Part shown: positions 1 to 8,693 of the stretch, in pieces
Position numbering within the stretch: position 1 is the first letter of the stretch
How the letters are laid out: each line of letters starts with the position of its first letter
NCBI GenBank assembly: GCA_017794945.1
Contig: CP051239.1
Location: 1,974,692 to 2,038,691, forward strand
Reading direction: 5' to 3'
DNA from: Alcanivorax sp.
GTDB lineage: Bacteria > Pseudomonadota > Gammaproteobacteria > Pseudomonadales > Alcanivoracaceae
Length of the DNA: 64,000 bases
The notes under the pieces: model-generated
The model's input: the letters and a program-made list of their open reading frames with translations, nothing else
Databases searched by the model: none
What the model was told of the DNA's origin: nothing
Program-made: the position numbers and the translations under genes

Positions 1-1
1 T

Positions 2-145
2 GACGTGTACCGCCACCGCTCCACTTTGGCGGTACAGTATGCCGTGGCCCGTGAGCACGGCCTGCGCGCCTCACTGGAGCGCGAGGGTTGGCGCGGCGAC
101 GGCGAAACCGAATTCAAAGTACAGTGGCGATGGTATTTCGACTGA
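2..145 (+). CDS. C-terminal end of an unidentified protein (cut by window start)
   Basis: An open frame runs from the first bases of the window to a TGA at 143-145 and encodes about 47 residues ending in VQWRWYFD. Third codon positions are GC-rich like the neighbours, so it looks like the tail of a real gene. The alternating polar and hydrophobic residues near the end suggest a beta strand, possibly of an outer-membrane barrel, but the family cannot be told from so little. The next gene starts inside this one: its ATG lies 13 bases before this stop, which suggests translational coupling. Confidence 0.55.
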   Translation, partial: DVYRHRSTLAVQYAVAREHGLRASLEREGWRGDGETEFKVQWRWYFD

Positions 146-1080
146 TTGCGGCCGTTTGTCTGGCCTTGCTTCTCCAGGGTTGCAGCAGCCTGTTCTTCTA
201 CCCCATGGAGCCCTGGGTCCAGAACCCGGCCCGCCAAGGGCTCGACTATGAAGACGTGGTGCTGATACACCCCGACGGTCTGCGTATCCATGGCTGGTGG
301 CTGCCCGCCCGGGGTACCGCCCGGGGTACTGTTTACTTCCTGCACGGCAATGCCCAGAACATCAGTACCCATCTGATGAACGTGCACTGGCTGCCGGAGC
401 GCGGGTATAACGTTTTCCTGCTCGACTACCGGGGTTATGGCCTTTCCGAGGGCAACCCGGATCTCGAGGGCGCCCAGGCCGATATCCAGCTGGGCCTGGA
501 CTGGCTGGCGCAATCGCGCCGCCTGGACGGGGCGCCGCTGGTGCTGTTCGGGCAAAGCCTGGGCGGCGCCATGGCCACCGGGGTGCTGGCCCGTGAACGT
601 AACGACGGCTTTGTCGATTGCGTGATGCTGGAGGCGCCGTTCGCCAGCTACCGCGACGTGGCCTCGGACGTGATGGCGCGCAGTTGGCTGCTCTGGCCAC
701 TGCGCTGGATGGTGCTGCCCACCTTGCCGGCCCGCGCCAACGACCCCGAGCGCCAGGTGGCGGAGCTGGCGCCCCGGCCTTTGTTGATCCTGCACAGCAA
801 GGAGGATCCGGTGGTGCCTTACCAGCAGGGTCGCCGCCTCTACGCGGCGGCCCGGCCCCCCAAGACGTTTCAGCCCCTGAAGGGCGGGCATACCCAGAGC
901 GTTCGTGATCCGGCGGTCCGTGATCGGCTGGTGGCGTTCATGCAGAATAACGAATGCGCGGCGCGTCCCGCGGCGCCGGCGCCGGCTTCCGCCCCGGCCG
1001 AGCCGGAGCAGGCGCCGGCCCCGGTCTCGGAGCCCGGTGTCGAGGCCCGGGCCACGCCGGCGTCGGGCTACCGGTTCTGA
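130..1080 (+). CDS. Alpha/beta-hydrolase lipoprotein
   Basis: This is a 316-residue alpha/beta-hydrolase fold protein. The ATG at 130 is preferred over the upstream TTG at 88 because it begins a clean lipoprotein signal, with hydrophobic residues 3-15 and lipobox LLQGC (Cys18). The nucleophile elbow is GQSLGG (Ser143). Asp226 in HSKEDPVVP and His254 in GGHTQS complete the likely triad. LHGNAQN near residue 72 is the oxyanion-loop position. The last 40 residues are Pro/Ala-rich and probably disordered. The layout matches the YfhR/ABHD13-like serine hydrolases; the substrate is unknown. It probably acts at a membrane facing the periplasm. Its 3' end overlaps the convergent tatC by 13 bp. Confidence 0.85.
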   Translation: MVFRLIAAVCLALLLQGCSSLFFYPMEPWVQNPARQGLDYEDVVLIHPDGLRIHGWWLPARGTARGTVYFLHGNAQNISTHLMNVHWLPERGYNVFLLDYRGYGLSEGNPDLEGAQADIQLGLDWLAQSRRLDGAPLVLFGQSLGGAMATGVLARERNDGFVDCVMLEAPFASYRDVASDVMARSWLLWPLRWMVLPTLPARANDPERQVAELAPRPLLILHSKEDPVVPYQQGRRLYAAARPPKTFQPLKGGHTQSVRDPAVRDRLVAFMQNNECAARPAAPAPASAPAEPEQAPAPVSEPGVEARATPASGYRF

Positions 1081-1850
1081 GGGGTGTCCTGTTCCCGGTC
1101 CAGTTGCTGGCGGCGCACCATGCGCCCGAACACCAGGCCGATCTCGAACAGCAGCCACATGGGCACCGCCAGCAGGGTCTGGCTAATGATGTCCGGTGGC
1201 GTCAGCATCATGCCGATCACGAAGCACGCCACCACCACATAGGCCCGTGAGGCGGCCAGCTTTTCCACCGTGGTGATGCCGGTGGCCACCATCAGCACGA
1301 TGGCGATGGGCAGCTCGAAGGCGACACCGAAGGCGAGGAACAGCGCCAGCACGAAATCCAGATAGCTGCTGATGTCCGTGGTCACCGCCACGCCTTCCGG
1401 GGCGATGGTGGTGAAGAACTGGAACATCAGCGGGAAGACCACGAAGTAGGCGAAGGCCGCGCCGCCGTAGAACAGCAGCACACTGCTGGCCAGCAGCGGC
1501 ACTGCCAACTTTTTCTCGTGGCGGTACAGGCCCGGCGCCACGAAGGCCCAGGCCTGGTGCAGAATAAACGGCATCGCCACGAAGATGCTCAGGTAGAGCG
1601 TCAACTTGAACGGCGCCAGGAACGGCGACGCCACGCCGGTGGCGATCATGTTGGTGCCTTCCGGCATGGCGTCCATCAGCGGGCGCGCCACCAGGGTGTA
1701 GAGATCGCGGGAAAAGTAGAACAACCCGAGGAAGATCACCAGCACCACCACCAGGGTTTTCAGCAGGCGGTTGCGCAGTTCGAGCAGATGGCTGACCAGG
1801 GTTTGCGGGGTGTCATCGGGGCGTTGGTCGTCGCGGCGCTCTTCACTCAT
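1068..1850 (-). CDS. tatC: Sec-independent (Tat) translocase subunit TatC
   Basis: TatC is the polytopic receptor of the twin-arginine translocase, which exports folded proteins across the inner membrane. The 260 residues give the usual length. The cytoplasmic N-terminus carries the conserved HLLELRNRLLK segment before the first membrane span. The family patterns SPFLAPFKL, FVAPGLYRHEK and FGVAFELPIAIVLMV follow, with six hydrophobic spans overall. Its start overlaps the tatB stop by 8 bp, so the two are translationally coupled. It is the last gene of the hisE-tatA-tatB-tatC run. A plausible client in this window is the PhoD-type phosphatase at 46.7 kb. Confidence 0.97.
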   Translation of the reverse strand: MSEERRDDQRPDDTPQTLVSHLLELRNRLLKTLVVVLVIFLGLFYFSRDLYTLVARPLMDAMPEGTNMIATGVASPFLAPFKLTLYLSIFVAMPFILHQAWAFVAPGLYRHEKKLAVPLLASSVLLFYGGAAFAYFVVFPLMFQFFTTIAPEGVAVTTDISSYLDFVLALFLAFGVAFELPIAIVLMVATGITTVEKLAASRAYVVVACFVIGMMLTPPDIISQTLLAVPMWLLFEIGLVFGRMVRRQQLDREQDTPQNR

Positions 1851-2205
1851 TCGGTTTCTTCTCGGCCTCCGGCGTCTGGCCGTTGTCCTGGTTGTCGGGC
1901 TGGTCGAGGGTTTCCGGGCGGCGCCGCGCGCGGGCCACTTCGTCCGGTGACAGCAGGCTGTCGCGGGCCTCGCGGATGCTGTCCTCGTCCAGGCCCATTT
2001 CCCGCATCTGCTTTTCCATGCGGTCTCGCATGTCCTGGTTCAGCGCTTCGCGCTCCAGCTCGTTGCGCAGATGGTTGAAGGTGGAGCGCGCCCGGCCGAC
2101 CCAATAGCCTACCGTGCGCGCCGCCTTGGGCAGACGCTCGGGGCCCAGCACCACCAGACCGATGATGGAAATCAACGCCAGTTCGGAAAAGCCGATATCA
2201 AACAT
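1843..2205 (-). CDS. tatB: Sec-independent (Tat) translocase subunit TatB
   Basis: TatB forms the substrate-binding complex with TatC. The 120-residue product starts MFDIGFSELALISIIGLVVLGPERLP, shown here only in outline: a short membrane helix, the hinge with the conserved Gly-Pro-Glu-Arg-Leu-Pro, then an amphipathic helix (residues about 22-80) rich in Arg and Glu. The charged C-terminus is poorly conserved, as is normal for TatB. A GGAG-type ribosome site lies just before the ATG. It sits 21 bp downstream of tatA and overlaps tatC by 8 bp. Confidence 0.96.
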   Translation of the reverse strand: MFDIGFSELALISIIGLVVLGPERLPKAARTVGYWVGRARSTFNHLRNELEREALNQDMRDRMEKQMREMGLDEDSIREARDSLLSPDEVARARRRPETLDQPDNQDNGQTPEAEKKPNE

Positions 2206-2226
2206 GGGCCGCTGCTCCGTGGCGTA

Positions 2227-2454
2227 TCAGGCCTGGTCCTTGTGTTTTTCCTGCTTGCTGGTGTGCTTATCGCTGTCGTCGTCGGCCAGGCGCTTGCTGT
2301 TCTGCTCGTCCTCGCCGTCCTTGACCGAGTCCTTGAAGCCTTTGACCGCGCCGCCCAGATCGTTGCCGATGTTGCGCAGCTTCTTGGTGCCGAACAGCAG
2401 CACCACGATGGCCAGGATAATGAGCAGTTGCCAGATACTGATACCGGAAAACAT
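2227..2454 (-). CDS. tatA: Sec-independent (Tat) translocase subunit TatA
   Basis: TatA is the pore-forming subunit of the Tat translocase. The 75-residue protein has an N-terminal membrane helix ([18 protein letters not shown]), the FGTKKLR hinge, and an amphipathic helix containing [14 protein letters not shown], all classic for TatA rather than TatB. The tail is highly charged. The ribosome-binding site GAGGAG lies inside the end of hisE, and the ATG follows the hisE stop by 2 bp, so it is coupled to hisE. Confidence 0.97.
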   Translation of the reverse strand: MFSGISIWQLLIILAIVVLLFGTKKLRNIGNDLGGAVKGFKDSVKDGEDEQNSKRLADDDSDKHTSKQEKHKDQA

Positions 2455-2456
2455 GG

Positions 2457-2795
2457 TTAGTCTCCTCGCTCGCTACGAGCGGCTTTTTCGTCATGGCCGG
2501 ACAGGCCGAAGCGTTGCTCCAGCTCTGCCAGGACCTGGTCCGGACCGAGGCCCAGATGGGCCAGCATGATCAGCGAATGAAACCACAGGTCGGCGGTTTC
2601 GTTGATCAGCGCCTTGGGGTCTCCGCCGGCGTCGGTGTCGCGGGCGGCGAGCAGGGTTTCCACCGCTTCCTCGCCGACCTTCTCGAGAATCTTGTTCAGG
2701 CCCTTATCGTACAGGCTGGCCACATAGGACGAATCCGGCGCGGCGCCTTTGCGTTGTTCCAGGACCTGGTGAAGCTGGTTGAGGATATCGGACAT
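2457..2795 (-). CDS. hisE: Phosphoribosyl-ATP pyrophosphatase
   Basis: HisE hydrolyses phosphoribosyl-ATP to phosphoribosyl-AMP and pyrophosphate, the second step of histidine synthesis. The 112 residues match the all-alpha MazG-like fold. Motifs include [20 protein letters not shown] and [14 protein letters not shown], whose acidic residues bind magnesium. GGAG lies 5 bases before the ATG. In Pseudomonas, hisI (the next enzyme) usually sits between ubiB and hisE. Here that place holds only a long palindrome, so hisI must be elsewhere. The gene is followed directly by tatABC. Confidence 0.95.
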   Translation of the reverse strand: MSDILNQLHQVLEQRKGAAPDSSYVASLYDKGLNKILEKVGEEAVETLLAARDTDAGGDPKALINETADLWFHSLIMLAHLGLGPDQVLAELEQRFGLSGHDEKAARSERGD

Positions 2796-2825
2796 GGTGT
2801 CTCCAAATACAGCGCCAGTTTAGCA

Positions 2826-2861
2826 CCGGCGCTAGCAGGCTGCTAAGCCTGCTAGCGCCGG
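2826..2861. repeat. Long perfect palindrome between ubiB and hisE
   Basis: Two 15-base arms (2826-2840 and 2847-2861) are perfect inverse complements around the loop TGCTAA. The hairpin covers the ubiB stop codon on the minus strand. There is no T-run on the hisE side, so it is not a standard intrinsic terminator. It could be a processing or stabilising hairpin, an attenuator or a protein site. It stands where many related genomes carry hisI. Confidence 0.8.
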
Positions 2862-4468
2862 CAGGCCCAGGCCAGCAGTACCAGGGCGCCGGCGGCCATC
2901 GGCCAGGCCCACTGGCCGGCGCCGTGCAGGGCGTCCACCGCCGCCAGCGCGGCCAGGCCCAGGCCGCCCAGGCCGCCCAGCATCTTGTGCCGGTGGCGGC
3001 GCAGGCCGGTTTCAAAGTAGTGCGCCATTTCCCGCTGCTGCTGGGGCTGGTGGCGCAGGCTCTCCAGGCCGTCGCGCAGCAGCTCCGGCATGTCCGGCAG
3101 CTGCGCCGCCCACTCCGGCAGCCGGTTGCGCAGCTTGTTGGCGGTGGCGGCGGGGCCGTACTCCTCCATCATCCAGGCTTCCAGCAGCGGCCGGCCCACG
3201 GTCCAGATGTCCAGCTGCGGGTAAATACTGCGCCCCAGGCCTTCGATGTGCACCAGGGTCTTCATCAGCAGGATGTACTGCACCGGCGCTTCGATGTGGT
3301 AGTCCCGGGCCAGGTCGAACAGGCGCAGCACCAGGGGCGCGAACTCCATGCTCTCCAGGTCGGCGCCGCGCACCGGCGCGATGATCTCGGTAACCGCCTG
3401 CTCGAAGCGGTGGCGGTCCACCGGCCCGCGCGCCCAGCCGGCGCGGATCACCTGGTCCACCAGGCCGGGGTAGTCCTCGCGCATCACCGCCAGCACCATG
3501 CGGCCGAGCACGTTCAGGTCCTGCTTGGAGAGGCGCCCGGCGATGGCGCAGTCCACTGCCATGTACTGCGGTGATTGCGGGTGCTCCGGGTTAACGAAGA
3601 TGTTGCCCGGGTGCATGTCGGCGTGGAAGAAGTTATGCCGGAACACCTGGGCGAAGAAGATCTCCACGCCGCGTTCGGCGAGCACGCGCGGGTCGATGCC
3701 GGCGGCGCGGATCGCCTCGATGTCGTTGACCGGGATGCCGTGGATGCGGTCGGACACCATCACCCGGCGCGACGACAGCGCCAGATGCACGGCGGGGATG
3801 TACAGCAGCGGGCTGAACAGGAAGTGCCGGCGCATGGCCTCGCTGTTGCCGGCCTCGCGCTCCAGGTCCAGTTCGGCGCGGATCACGGTCTGATAGTCGT
3901 GCACCACCTTGCGTGGGTGGAAGTAGCGCGAGTCCGCCCACAGCGCTTCCAGCAGCCGGGCGCCGAAGCCCATCACCTTGAGGTCCCGTTCCACGCGCTG
4001 CTCGACGCCCGGGCGCAGCACCTTGACCACCACCTGGCCGCCGTCGAGCAGGGTGGCCGGGTGCACCTGGGCCACCGAGGCGGAGGCCAGCGGCGTGTCG
4101 TCGAAATGCTCGAAGACCTGGTCCAGCGGACGGGGCAGGCTGGCCTCCACCAGCCGCCGGGCCTGGGCGCCGTCGAACGGCGCCACCCGGTCCTGCAGGT
4201 GCGCCAGGGCCTCGGTCCATTCCGGCGGCAGCATATCCCGGCGGGTGGCCATCAGCTGCCCGAATTTGATGAAAATCGGACCCAGGCGCTCCAGCGCCAG
4301 TTTCAGGCGTTCACCTTCGCTGAGCTTGCCGGTGCCCAGCCAGCTGGAGGGCACCAGATACTGCAGCAATACCAGGAAGGGGCGGGCCGGGTGGGGCGGC
4401 AGCAGGGATAACAGGCGGTAGCGGCACGCCACATGGGCGACCACCAGCAGGCGGCTGATCGGCGGCAT
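2852..4468 (-). CDS. ubiB: UbiB, atypical kinase/ATPase of ubiquinone synthesis
   Basis: UbiB belongs to the ABC1/ADCK/COQ8 protein-kinase-like family and is needed for ubiquinone synthesis, probably extracting lipid intermediates through ATP hydrolysis. The 538 residues have the usual length. The family-specific KFGQ motif is at residues 68-71, the Ala-rich loop and Lys in VVKVL follow, and HNFFHADMHPGNIFV carries the catalytic-loop and metal residues. Two C-terminal hydrophobic segments (about residues 497-536) anchor it in the membrane. The start overlaps the ubiJ stop as TGATG, so ubiE-ubiJ-ubiB are coupled. Confidence 0.96.
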   Translation of the reverse strand: MPPISRLLVVAHVACRYRLLSLLPPHPARPFLVLLQYLVPSSWLGTGKLSEGERLKLALERLGPIFIKFGQLMATRRDMLPPEWTEALAHLQDRVAPFDGAQARRLVEASLPRPLDQVFEHFDDTPLASASVAQVHPATLLDGGQVVVKVLRPGVEQRVERDLKVMGFGARLLEALWADSRYFHPRKVVHDYQTVIRAELDLEREAGNSEAMRRHFLFSPLLYIPAVHLALSSRRVMVSDRIHGIPVNDIEAIRAAGIDPRVLAERGVEIFFAQVFRHNFFHADMHPGNIFVNPEHPQSPQYMAVDCAIAGRLSKQDLNVLGRMVLAVMREDYPGLVDQVIRAGWARGPVDRHRFEQAVTEIIAPVRGADLESMEFAPLVLRLFDLARDYHIEAPVQYILLMKTLVHIEGLGRSIYPQLDIWTVGRPLLEAWMMEEYGPAATANKLRNRLPEWAAQLPDMPELLRDGLESLRHQPQQQREMAHYFETGLRRHRHKMLGGLGGLGLAALAAVDALHGAGQWAWPMAAGALVLLAWACRR

Positions 4469-5094
4469 CAGGAACGCGGGCTCCCTTTCAGGCGTTGTAT
4501 CCGGGCGTCCAGGCGGTCCACGTCGCCGCGCAGTTCGTCCACGTCCTGGTAGAACTCGTAGACGTCGCGGCGCAGCGCCAGCAAGCCGGACTCGCCGCCG
4601 ATGTAGTCGCCCATCTGATGGCCGAGGCGGTCGAACGCCTGGCGGGCCCAGCCGAACAGGCGCCGCGCGCCCTGGTCCAGTTGCTGGGCCATTTCACCAC
4701 CGATCACCGGCTCCAGCAGGGCGCCCCAGTCCAGATCCAGGTCGGCGGCCAGATCACGCACGTCCTGCAGCAATTCACGGTTGCCCTCCACGCGCAGGGC
4801 GCCGCCGATTACGTTGGGCTGGCGGCGCCAGTCGAGCAGCAGGGCGGCCAGGTCCACCGGGTTGCCGGTGACGCTCACGTCCGGCTCGGCGTCGCTGCGC
4901 AGGTAGAGCTCCACGCCTTCCTCGACGATCAGCGCATAGAGGCGCAGCGGCGGCAGCGTCAGATGCACCGCCAGCAGACGGCCGGCGTGGCGGCTGAGCC
5001 GCGCGGCGGTGGCCGGGTCGGTGCGCAGCGCGGCGTTGATGGCGCGCTCCACGCTGGCGATGGCGGTGGTGGAAATAAGACCGGGCTCGCGCAT
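4468..5094 (-). CDS. ubiJ: UbiJ, SCP2-domain ubiquinone accessory factor
   Basis: UbiJ is the lipid-binding accessory factor that organises the aerobic ubiquinone-synthesis complex. The 208-residue protein has an N-terminal SCP2-like domain, roughly residues 20-120, with the alternating strand pattern YALIVEEGVELYLRSD and the helix VDLAALLLDW. The C-terminal part is helical, and its last 40 residues (YEFYQDVDELRGDVDRLDAR) look like a coiled coil. Both ends overlap neighbours as TGATG, with ubiE upstream and ubiB downstream. The order ubiE-ubiJ-ubiB supports the call. Confidence 0.93.
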   Translation of the reverse strand: MREPGLISTTAIASVERAINAALRTDPATAARLSRHAGRLLAVHLTLPPLRLYALIVEEGVELYLRSDAEPDVSVTGNPVDLAALLLDWRRQPNVIGGALRVEGNRELLQDVRDLAADLDLDWGALLEPVIGGEMAQQLDQGARRLFGWARQAFDRLGHQMGDYIGGESGLLALRRDVYEFYQDVDELRGDVDRLDARIQRLKGSPRS

Positions 5095-5852
5095 CAGACC
5101 TTGAACCCCCGGTGCAGGGCGACGATGCCGCCGAGCATGTTGAAGTACTCGCTACGCTGGAAGCCGGCCTCGTCCATCATGCCTTTCAGGGTGTCCTGAT
5201 CCGGGTGCATGCGGATCGATTCCGCCAGGTAGCGGTAGCTTTCGGAGTCGTTGACCACCATCTTGCCCAGCCGCGGCCAGACCGCGAAGGAGTAGAGGTC
5301 GTAAAGCTTGGAGAGCGGCTTGTGCACCGGGTGGGAGAATTCCAGCACCAGCAGCCGGCCACCGGGCTTGAGCACCCGCAGCATGGAGCGCAGGGCGGCG
5401 TCCTTGTCGGTGATGTTGCGCAGGCCGAAGGCGATGGTGATGCAGTGGAAGCTGTTGTCCTCGAACGGCAGGCATTCGCCGTTGACCTGGGCGACCTGGG
5501 TATTGTGGCCGCAGCCGGCGTCGATCAGGCGGTCGCGGCCCACCGCCAACATGGCGTCGTTGATGTCGGCCAGTACCACCTGGCCGGTGTCGCCCACCAG
5601 GCGGGAAAACTTGATCGCCAGATCGCCGGTGCCACCGGCCAGATCCAGCACCCGGTGGCCCGGGCGCACGCCGGCCAGTTCCAGGGTCATGCGCTTGAGC
5701 ACCCGGTGGCTGCCCATGGAGATCAGGTCGTTCATAACGTCGTACTTGGCCGCCACCGACCGGAACACGCCCGCCACCCGCTGCTGTTTTTCCTGCCAGG
5801 GCACCTGCTGGTAGCCGAAGTGGGTGACCTTGTTGTCGTCGTTGTTACTCAT
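5094..5852 (-). CDS. ubiE: Ubiquinone/menaquinone C-methyltransferase UbiE
   Basis: UbiE is the SAM-dependent C-methyltransferase of ubiquinone (and demethylmenaquinone) synthesis. The 252 residues match the family length. [17 protein letters not shown] at the N-terminus, [15 protein letters not shown], the SAM-binding [12 protein letters not shown], and the signature [13 protein letters not shown] are all present. The ATG lies inside the end of the upstream FFLEELY-type gene (8-bp overlap), with AAGGA upstream. It heads the ubiE-ubiJ-ubiB set. Confidence 0.97.
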   Translation of the reverse strand: MSNNDDNKVTHFGYQQVPWQEKQQRVAGVFRSVAAKYDVMNDLISMGSHRVLKRMTLELAGVRPGHRVLDLAGGTGDLAIKFSRLVGDTGQVVLADINDAMLAVGRDRLIDAGCGHNTQVAQVNGECLPFEDNSFHCITIAFGLRNITDKDAALRSMLRVLKPGGRLLVLEFSHPVHKPLSKLYDLYSFAVWPRLGKMVVNDSESYRYLAESIRMHPDQDTLKGMMDEAGFQRSEYFNMLGGIVALHRGFKV

Positions 5853-6552
5853 TGGGGACGTCCTTGAAGGGAGCGGGATGCCGGTCGAAAAGCCGGTCCA
5901 TAATACGCGCTTCGCGGGCGGCGATGCGCTCGAGAAGGCGGCCCACGCTGGGTACCGGTTTCATCACACGGAAACTGCGATCCATGAAATCATACAGGTT
6001 CGCGAAGCCCGCCGCATGGGCCGGGCGGCGCACCAGCCGGAAGGTGGTCTGCACCATCCGCGATCGCACATAGCGGTCGATATGATGCCCCAGACCGGCC
6101 ACCAGTTGCAGTTGCCGGCGGCGCTGGTCGGGGTGGCCGGCGGTCCGGTAGGCATGGGCGTAGGCGCTGTCGTCCAGGGGCAGGTCGAGGCGCTCGCCGA
6201 GCACGGCCACCAGGGCTTCGTCCAGCTCCTGGGTGATGATCGCCGCCTCCAGCGCGTCGGCGGAGGTGGCCATCACCTTTTCCGGCAGCAGACGCATGGC
6301 CTTGGGCAGGGCGCGGCGGATTTCCCTCGCTACTGGCAGCAGGTCGCGGCCGCCGTAGACGTCGTCGAGCAGGAAGGTCACCCCGGGGCGCAGGGCCGGG
6401 TCCTCGAGCAGGGCCTGGTGGGTGTCCATCAGGCGCTGACGCTGGAACGCCTGCACCCGGCCCAGGCGGACAAGGAACGCCTCGTCGCCGCCATGCTGGC
6501 GCAACGCGAAAAAGCGTTCCAGGTGAGATTGCAGTTGCTCGCCGGCGTTCAT
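5845..6552 (-). CDS. FFLEELY-type helical protein of unknown function
   Basis: The ATG at 6552 is chosen because GGAGG precedes it; in-frame codons further upstream run into a repeat. The 235-residue product is mostly alpha-helical. Residues about 60-110 ([12 protein letters not shown], then [22 protein letters not shown] and TQELDEAL) resemble the bacterial family named for its FFLEELY motif, with the motif here diverged to FLLDDVY. No catalytic motif is visible and the function is unknown. Its stop overlaps the ubiE start, so it is co-translated with the ubiquinone genes. Whether it works with them is inference. Confidence 0.75.
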   Translation of the reverse strand: MNAGEQLQSHLERFFALRQHGGDEAFLVRLGRVQAFQRQRLMDTHQALLEDPALRPGVTFLLDDVYGGRDLLPVAREIRRALPKAMRLLPEKVMATSADALEAAIITQELDEALVAVLGERLDLPLDDSAYAHAYRTAGHPDQRRRQLQLVAGLGHHIDRYVRSRMVQTTFRLVRRPAHAAGFANLYDFMDRSFRVMKPVPSVGRLLERIAAREARIMDRLFDRHPAPFKDVPNE

Positions 6553-6614
6553 GGCAAATCCTCCGGCGAGCGATGATAGCAGAAAGCGGGGACGGTGCCT
6601 GATGGCAGGTGAAT

Positions 6615-6729
6615 TGTGGGAGCGGGCCCCGCCCGCGAAAGGGAGCGAAGCTCCCGGCAGGCTCCCAGAGACCCATCCAAGCACACCACCTACAAGGTCT
6701 CTGGTATCCTGCCGCCCGGCTACAAGCCG
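6615..6729. repeat. REPIN-like repeat, copy 1
   Basis: The left half has a REP-like arm, TGTGGGAGCGGGCC then CCCGCGAAAGG, followed by CCGGCAGGCTCCCAGAGAC (6654-6672). A short spacer leads to the inverse motif GTCTCTGGTATCCTGCC (from 6697). The right REP arm is degenerate and runs up to the hslU stop. The same modules occur at 45339-45481 (complete) and 37362-37422 (half). It lies between hslU and the FFLEELY gene and could act as a transcript-end hairpin. Confidence 0.75.
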
Positions 6730-8061
6730 CTACAGGATGTAGCGGCTGAGGTCTTCGTCGGAGGCCAGTTCGCCGAGGTAGCGGTCGACGGCTTCGGCGT
6801 CCAGCACCAGCGGTTTGTCGTGGTACTGGGTGGCCAGGTCGTCGGCGTCGTAGCTGATTTCCTCGAGCAGCTTTTCCATCACCGTGTGCAGGCGGCGGGC
6901 GCCGATGTTCTCGGTGCGCTCATTGACCTGCCAGGCCACTTCCGCGATCCGGCGGATGCAGTCGTCGGTGAGTTCCAGGTTGAGCCCCTCGGTGCCGAGC
7001 AGGGCCTTGTACTGCTCGGTGAGCGAGCATTTGGGCTCGGTGAGGATGCGCTCGAATTCCTCGGGGGTGAGCGCGCTCAGCTCGACGCGAATCGGCAGGC
7101 GGCCCTGCAGTTCCGGGATCAGGTCGCTGGGCTTGGCCAGATGGAAAGCGCCGGAGGCGATAAACAGAATGTGGTCGGTGCGCACCATGCCGTACTTGGT
7201 GCTCACCGTGGAGCCCTCGATCAACGGCAGCAGGTCGCGCTGCACGCCTTCGCGGGACACGTCGGTGCCGCCGGTCTCGGAGCGCTTGGCCACCTTGTCC
7301 AGCTCGTCGATAAAGACGATGCCGTGGTTTTCCACCACGTCGATGGCCTGCACCTTGAGCTCGTCTTCGTTGACGAAGCGGGCCGCTTCCTCGTCACGCA
7401 GCAGGCGCAACGCTTCGCGCACTTTCAGTTTCTGCGATTTCTTGCGGCCGCTGCCGCCCATGCGCGAGAACATCTGCTGCAGCTGGCTGGTCATTTCTTC
7501 CATGCCCGGCGGCGCCATGATTTCCACCCCTTGCGGGTTGGCGCTGACTTCCACTTCGATTTCCTTATCGTCCAGTTCACCTTCGCGCAGTTTTTTGCGG
7601 AAGATCTGGCGGGTATTGGAATCGTTGTCGGCTTGCTCGCCGCGGGCGTTGGGCAGCAGGGCGTCGAGCACCCGATCCTCGGCGGCGTCCTCGGCTTTGT
7701 GCCGGACGCGGGCCATTTCCTTTTCGCGCAGCAGTTTGATCGCCACTTCCATCAGGTCGCGGATGATGGATTCCACGTCCCGGCCCACGTAGCCCACCTC
7801 GGTGAATTTGGTGGCTTCGATCTTCAGGAAGGGCGCGTCGGCCAGTTTCGCCAGACGCCGCGCGATTTCGGTTTTGCCGACGCCGGTGGGGCCGATCATC
7901 AGAATGTTCTTGGGCGCCACTTCGGCGCGCATTTCTTCCGGCAGCTGCATGCGACGCCAGCGGTTGCGCAGGGCCAGGGCCACCGCCTTCTTGGCGTTTT
8001 CCTGGCCGACGATGTGCCGGTTGAGCTCGCTGACGATGTCACGGGGAGACAAGGAGGACAC
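6730..8061 (-). CDS. hslU: ATP-dependent protease ATPase subunit HslU
   Basis: HslU is the AAA+ unfoldase that feeds substrates to the HslV peptidase in the cytoplasm. The 443 residues match the family. Walker A is [15 protein letters not shown] near residue 55, preceded by the N-terminal [16 protein letters not shown]. Walker B is [13 protein letters not shown] and the intervening I-domain is acidic. The C-terminal SRYIL is the conserved tail that docks on HslV. The start is a GTG overlapping the hslV stop by one base (TAGTG), so translation is coupled. Confidence 0.98.
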   Translation of the reverse strand: MSSLSPRDIVSELNRHIVGQENAKKAVALALRNRWRRMQLPEEMRAEVAPKNILMIGPTGVGKTEIARRLAKLADAPFLKIEATKFTEVGYVGRDVESIIRDLMEVAIKLLREKEMARVRHKAEDAAEDRVLDALLPNARGEQADNDSNTRQIFRKKLREGELDDKEIEVEVSANPQGVEIMAPPGMEEMTSQLQQMFSRMGGSGRKKSQKLKVREALRLLRDEEAARFVNEDELKVQAIDVVENHGIVFIDELDKVAKRSETGGTDVSREGVQRDLLPLIEGSTVSTKYGMVRTDHILFIASGAFHLAKPSDLIPELQGRLPIRVELSALTPEEFERILTEPKCSLTEQYKALLGTEGLNLELTDDCIRRIAEVAWQVNERTENIGARRLHTVMEKLLEEISYDADDLATQYHDKPLVLDAEAVDRYLGELASDEDLSRYIL

Positions 8062-8597
8062 TATTCGATCTCCTCAAAGGTGTGATTCTGGTTGGTGTAG
8101 ATGCAGATGTCGCCGGCGATCTTCAGGCTTTGCGCCACCACGTCGCGGGCCGGCAGGTCGGTGTTGTGCAGCAGGGCGCTGGCGGCGGATTGCGCGAACG
8201 GGCCGCCGGAGCCGATCGCGATCAGCCCTTCTTCGGGCTCCACCACGTCGCCGTTACCGGTGATGATCAGAGAGTTTTCCTTGTCCGCCACCGCCAGCAG
8301 CGCTTCCAGGCGGCGCAGGGCGCGGTCGGTGCGCCAGTCCTTGGCGAGCTCCACGGCGGCCCGTACCAGGTGGCCCTGATGTTTTTCCAGCTGGGCTTCG
8401 AAACGCTCGAACAGCGTGAAGGCGTCGGCGGTGCCGCCGGCGAAACCGGCTATCACCTTGCCGTGGTAGAGGCGGCGCACCTTGCGCGCGTTGCCCTTCA
8501 TGATGGTATTGCCCAGCGTTACCTGGCCGTCGCCGCCGATCACGACGTTATTGCCGCGCCGCACCGAGACGATGGTCGTGCCGTGATATTGCTCCAC
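8061..8597 (-). CDS. hslV: ATP-dependent protease peptidase subunit HslV
   Basis: HslV is the proteasome-like threonine peptidase of the HslVU protease. After a GTG start with a strong AAGGAGG site, the product begins [15 protein letters not shown], so the catalytic N-terminal Thr should be exposed by removal of a six-residue propeptide. That is longer than the single Met of E. coli HslV. The motifs [28 protein letters not shown] and [11 protein letters not shown] are typical. hslU follows with a one-base overlap. A candidate sigma-32 promoter lies upstream. Confidence 0.97.
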   Translation of the reverse strand: MEQYHGTTIVSVRRGNNVVIGGDGQVTLGNTIMKGNARKVRRLYHGKVIAGFAGGTADAFTLFERFEAQLEKHQGHLVRAAVELAKDWRTDRALRRLEALLAVADKENSLIITGNGDVVEPEEGLIAIGSGGPFAQSAASALLHNTDLPARDVVAQSLKIAGDICIYTNQNHTFEEIE

Positions 8598-8626
8598 GGA
8601 AACCTCCTTATCCTGATTTGAACAGG

Positions 8627-8655
8627 ATGTGCGGGTGGATCAGGAGGTTTTCAAG
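8627..8655 (-). promoter_or_regulatory. Candidate heat-shock (sigma-32) promoter of hslVU
   Basis: Reading the minus strand, CTTGAAA (8655-8649) matches the sigma-32 -35 consensus. After 13 bases comes CCCGCACAT (8635-8627), close to the CCCCATNT -10 element. It lies 30 bases ahead of the hslV start codon. hslVU is a classic heat-shock operon, which fits. The call is by eye only. Confidence 0.5.
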
Positions 8656-8693
8656 CGCAGAGCATGCAGGGGTGCTTTTCAGAGGCTCCTTAC

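Noticed and set aside
6553..6684. Upstream extension of the FFLEELY-type gene by 44 codons
   Set aside because: It runs into the REPIN-like repeat; GGAGG directly precedes the ATG at 6552.
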